This document shows positions 22,901-23,611 of a stretch of DNA of 23,611 nucleotides, one piece after another. The translations under genes were made by a program, and so were the position numbers. The notes below the pieces were generated by a model. It ran no database searches. It was not told the DNA's origin and worked only from the letters and a program-made list of their open reading frames with translations. Each line of letters begins with the position of its first letter. The stretch's first letter is position 1. Source of the DNA: a virus. Location of the stretch: the IMG/VR virus record IMGVR_UViG_3300044613_003257, positions 1-23,611 of that record; one strand, given 5' to 3'.

Positions 22901-23611
22901 GATTTCCATGGCCCGCCCTTCCTGCCGGTTCATGTCTGCCGCGTCCGCTTGCCTTTGCTGTTCCATGCCGCGCATCGTGCCGGCATTCACGCCCAGCGGC
23001 CCGCCGGTGCCCAGTGGAGTGCCCGCCATCACTCGGCCGCCCACGCTTTCGCCAATGTTGCGGCTGTAGTCTTCCATCACGCGCAGCAAATCCTTGCGCA
23101 TCCCGGCCAGAAACCGCTCTTGCTCTGCATCGGGCAGGGTAGTGACCCGCAGCCGCAGCGACTCCAAAAATTCCCCAAACAATTCATCCGGCACCTGCCC
23201 GATCAGTTCCAATGGCAAATTGGCACCGTTCACCGCGGCCAGCCAGGTAGCCTCCAGCGCCTCGCCAATCGGCTCCTGGCGCTCTGCAAGCTGCCGCCGC
23301 ACTTCGGTAAAACTTTCGGCATAGTCACCCACCCGCTCCATATCAAATCCCGGGTGCTGCATCGCCGTCTTGAGCCAATCCCCAAAAGTCCCGGCATGCT
23401 CACTTGGCATGGCCGAGGCCCGCGCCGCGTGAGTCACCAGCCCCCCAATCAGCTCCCGCTCATCCACGCGGAATTGCGCCGCGGCTTGCCCTTGCTGGAA
23501 AAATGCCTCTTCGCTCTCCGCGCCCTGCCCCTTGAATTCCTCCTCGGCCACCCGCAGCCGCAGCAGGTAGCGGCCCAGCTCATCGGCCGGCGGATCCTCG
23601 CCTTGGTTGTA
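13997..23611 (-). CDS. Giant polyvalent-type phage protein, at least 3204 residues (N-terminus beyond window)
   Basis: One uninterrupted frame of 9.6 kb. A GTG at 23551 (residue 1 here) could start it, but 20 further codons to the window edge are open and read as plausible protein (DELGRYLLRLRVAEEEF), so it is treated as partial. Seen: hydrophobic segments near 247-264, 290-310 and 395-413; a zincin-like HEFTH at 637-641; FSIARS, FSLGRS and FSLGRP linkers near 840, 1026 and 1836; a GPKIGSFINNLHGD segment near 1585-1600; an AT-rich patch near 1880-2070 with HHGS (about 1963) and GISVSRYF; Glu/Ala/Arg coiled coils about 2270-2480; and a C-terminal 330 residues (QMALVGRVSVLAIQSVQLG and following) typical of large polyvalent phage proteins. 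Such proteins are thought to be packaged and injected with the DNA. Exact enzymatic roles are inference. Confidence 0.82.
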   Translation of the reverse strand, partial: YNQGEDPPADELGRYLLRLRVAEEEFKGQGAESEEAFFQQGQAAAQFRVDERELIGGLVTHAARASAMPSEHAGTFGDWLKTAMQHPGFDMERVGDYAESFTEVRRQLAERQEPIGEALEATWLAAVNGANLPLELIGQVPDELFGEFLESLRLRVTTLPDAEQERFLAGMRKDLLRVMEDYSRNIGESVGGRVMAGTPLGTGGPLGVNAGTMRGMEQQRQADAADMNRQEGRAMEIRRILRSDYDPIDYQGQGILQKTPGVTATSMTFFVPVVGQVAMAAMLHGSARESAYLKFRDHGLTEADAMTAANTVAPFVMVPQFVLNKIQFGIWARKIPWANKALNQIGDKIVNRGLRFAARTGAITGVEATLEVGEDFTESIVHDIAAALNPALPDVDLVQEFKGAWANYPEYAGTMVLLSMFGAAGGINAEARANAFREASELELRALGLQPEAIDRIKNAPGYDSANTEINNSWPNRDANSPEAKAAAEELAVRERARREAANQLRASGDLPIIVAGREGYTVLDGRTEETVGTAPSMGAAWTMAQAHSDFLADLDADAVAYMKSLLESADFVQKLDPNQETRLELGTVMDRALLEAERPEMAARFAKQVELKEQAAGGTGEISYTVNGWSESQIRDNLRQTVNRIFQGGSVLTVFHEFTHGRRRALREAGQLSREEEVSFVRAIDAVLAGKRTREGERLSFLPEGITDEQITEEMIDEAISEVMEMEILRSRSGGTKRRMPQRPGAGNVPSGFVTRNLTALARLAPEATRKFSAFIESVRAHFGQAMARALAIKKAEREGKFDADSYDAFLAKLLGLDVQDDFNRQTAQEAARIADPLSPEAFAAALNSDYDVDADDIPFSIARSGMRYPEFRLSQFGPVPSLTSHTGVLYPDGHEIDLSQNQAPAQIPDGGGEFWNQLSKDGRHAAVLGAWEAYEGRGLAEDWIRPALIEPGANPTDPSVTGFWNWLRDTLNSDFFRGIDPVDTMDLLVDIFQLEWYASERDSGADQHHYVPIAPDGTVLALRNDTGQARFARLPDMDLQPDLAFSLGRSTVTIGARPGEYGWTPGGIAQTEKQERALRKELAGLQNNPEENAERIREIEEEQRSIASRTTPGPITHPTQSKPRLERVGAATNKILNAAKAKALIKDLFGVEGLQVRPTIGSWLGNLEPSFELTAKSLSDEQAAGIGALFGFAWAQDATIVGRPNESLTEGIPAYFLGQPKRLTKEQVNAIFAESQKRGIDFATTADGKSAKFLYFGDEAGKNDFEQAIRDIQQAVGLPNAYSELVSSDLNETETDFSPEPRGGSGQAWIQTTAEGLALLERVIDSFVAPYAKAVGSEGYRFNIDLFAKRFGLNDTQAEIVRDALYPKHGSLKSAARIMTGQEKLEVQGRFTKKGVFKASVTNVVWALQNWSAKHGLISPGDYSERAKKLIAQTIYDEVQWHVNNAKEHGLRSAIGWYDRALKAAKAIYSRMFAELEEGGAGYDIDKALVFDAMLGIASQGNPVTDNSVMSTRVYARWRKGGMTILEAVAPLSESFGSKTVAIENNFAKLQALLDQNTYAELRKFLNKKDTVGNINAHLRKNQKLWFNGKPLSVEGKSTQKVTGWMVFGPKIGSFINNLHGDYTTLTADLWFSRTWNRILGWSFVHSPELEATQYLAMRDAAVAEFTKDTGPKKFEKGQPVLWENGDELKEMTPEEFDSLINDPEQMLALASRLEEVFRKGQYKQKSDLRRAAKNWVENRENVLEAPRTDLERDFQQAVMEKAQKMLKRAGIDITIADMQAALWYNEKDLFKMLGSSTKNSAPADYEDAARITYERIRAGTLYERIGDEAKKGGSGRILSKSDEASIFAGMSLQSFSLGRPGAAGQLGGINPNQPGGANIGDAALPESKLHQRIKEVIPLQANGEYAIAIVEDYGVKEHAFRHGDGMVAVISESSHRWPQRIENHLFRLFQEVIGREKLGPDTYIRVTNSKDDFKYLKEGIHHGSKNHGLNDFDTETDPNEGGISVSRYFEFPAKYAYLVKGERITTGTDGEPVLDAATARPIGSLTTYETLVKKLGEWEDRPRKLSEKFFFSNASKSAPWLYGGVSPKPDLIAHPFNQSPPADSGAASLAPSRSLDLMRMNALDRVRNPRRRAEIFQRISREFERLKLDAERFELVAGSKRMRKSLLKEAAMREAVRREELENDVYARHWELLSNEDLVRIKSQPVHAALADPDSPLRGRLMSRSAAMKHRAELFGEDYKGGEWDGSDGLSRSIFGGTLTPDQAAQELYDEGLINSPDVDTLWQALHSEQAQVAGMKEQLAQVQQQLRAARTTAKQEANDWLRQAGEGQAANYSPKQEILRALASMQAILRALPPPVRAKIGGIMDIARAGSEEARLAILKDTIAKSDRELEKWMRETLDREFRELLERTRPERDEAGKRPKGKIGANVHDLFRSIEDAMFLDAAETEAEATRLESLAEAEATTAEQAAHLTLEANLVRLVGDWRKADAARREMALAEATSAYAGGYLQAQIKAAQKRERITRRRADLKHDTGRAGERMERVNAEIKARGTKLGRTREALLSIFSFDQMLGLVFGEGSATARSFAEWELRAANAKENAIQRTHNAVEALLNDLAGNPLAGEKLRYKLATERRVEWIDWQGRKQTATEMEAVSYTLWWAQADGRRHMEGQIEENADGSTTVTSDWHWREEDVAAIERQLSKEAKAIRLHLRENYGAEYDRINAVFSDLYGVNMPRHKDYSPIAVAPQHAPGGQMADPVSGTMQGPGLTPGSLKNRSHSAVAEPQRMDALQHYVAHVKQMEHFIAYGQLSSELMAIVNNRELGNSIEAKAGKEALNILRAWTDYFAQGGTRDAAAHLAVSGWFQRGLDRISQMALVGRVSVLAIQSVQLGAATYQMPVGSYLTRLAKLTTGQLGWGKAIRSDYIQRRLAQMPPAVQQAMQGLASGPPSRLKHETARLGSLISGADALFTAGTYAIIYDYQLKLAKDRGMPSPEQWAQEVTILLTDQVAQPMRAGARSLIEVTATNPAFRMMWAFASEPRQKIALSAYGLMQKTGLERFRAAAITWTVSGLLAAVVRAAVRDLRDDGEDDEVFDETNWDPTRLALMALSGPIGGLPIVGKEIENMIYAGAGEYMPGSTLISGPSKAAGTIRKLATGKGSWEDAIKDAESILMGVGVASPTAAAAASWSHIARDLEAIYKNTTED

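Larger units (their letters stand above)
1..23611. mobile_element. Temperate tailed-phage genome segment spanning an attP-like junction
   Basis: Every recognisable gene in the window belongs to a phage: terminase subunits, replication proteins, RusA, methyltransferase, integrase, repressors, lysis genes, tail fibre and a giant virion-type protein. No bacterial housekeeping gene is seen. Minus-strand genes dominate and often overlap by 4 bases. Phage genes lie on both sides of the attachment core near 9514-9540, so this looks like a free or circular phage genome, or two tandem prophages, and not one prophage end. Neither window edge is a phage boundary, because the large terminase and the giant protein both run off the window. 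Confidence 0.93.

Noticed and set aside
13997-23611. N4-like virion RNA polymerase, suggested by the protein size of over 3000 residues
   Set aside because: I could not find the T7-type polymerase motifs (the DxxGR motif, motif B RxxxKxxxM with YG, motif C HD) anywhere in the protein. The C-terminal region instead resembles large polyvalent-type phage proteins.

Overview
The window is a stretch of a temperate tailed (double-stranded DNA) phage genome from a GC-rich bacterium. The evidence is a terminase pair, a phage replication module with RusA, a phage adenine methyltransferase, a tyrosine integrase next to an attachment-site core, a holin/endolysin-type lysis cassette, a tail fibre and an enormous virion-type protein. 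The host cannot be fixed from the sequence. The attachment core is the 3' end of a bacterial serine-type tRNA without an encoded CCA. Strong AAAGGAGG ribosome-binding sites occur in the early operon. A Gram-negative host such as a member of Verrucomicrobiota is a guess. A T7-fibre-like N-terminal domain and a giant internal-type protein hint at a podovirus-like virion.

Layout: almost everything is on the minus strand, so transcription runs right to left. (1) 23611-9600 is the late region. It holds the giant polyvalent-type protein (at least 3204 residues, open at the right edge), a short tail protein, the tail fibre with an SGNH esterase domain, two small membrane proteins, an alpha/beta hydrolase and an N-acetylmuramoyl-L-alanine amidase. 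(2) 9599-9397 is the attachment region, with the tRNA-Ser 3' end and its terminator flanked by candidate integrase arm sites. (3) 9396-7985 holds the integrase and a translationally coupled three-helix membrane protein. (4) 7965-7400 is a switch of two divergent ribbon-helix-helix regulators around an operator-like repeat cluster. (5) 7403-1551 is the early operon: a small HTH protein, several small unknown proteins, a winged-helix protein, RusA, a replication initiator that carries iterons inside its own gene, a DnaC/IstB-like loader and a Dam-type methyltransferase. Many of its genes overlap by ATGA or GTGA. (6) 1520-1 holds a winged-helix protein, the small terminase and the N-terminal 210 residues of the large terminase, which runs off the left edge.

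The attachment core lies between integrase and endolysin with phage genes on both sides. The sequence therefore represents an attP junction (free or circular phage, or tandem prophages) and not the end of a simple integrated prophage.

The most notable points are: the giant protein, with a zincin-like HEFTH motif, recurring FSxxR linkers and an AT-rich central patch that may encode an effector domain; a lambda-O-like origin of three 11-bp iterons inside the replication gene; a 60-bp direct repeat that created a 31-codon chimeric ORF; a recurring C-terminal KGGAQ tail that carries the next gene's Shine-Dalgarno; a two-copy hairpin element that may be an attenuator; and a hydrolase in the lysis operon.
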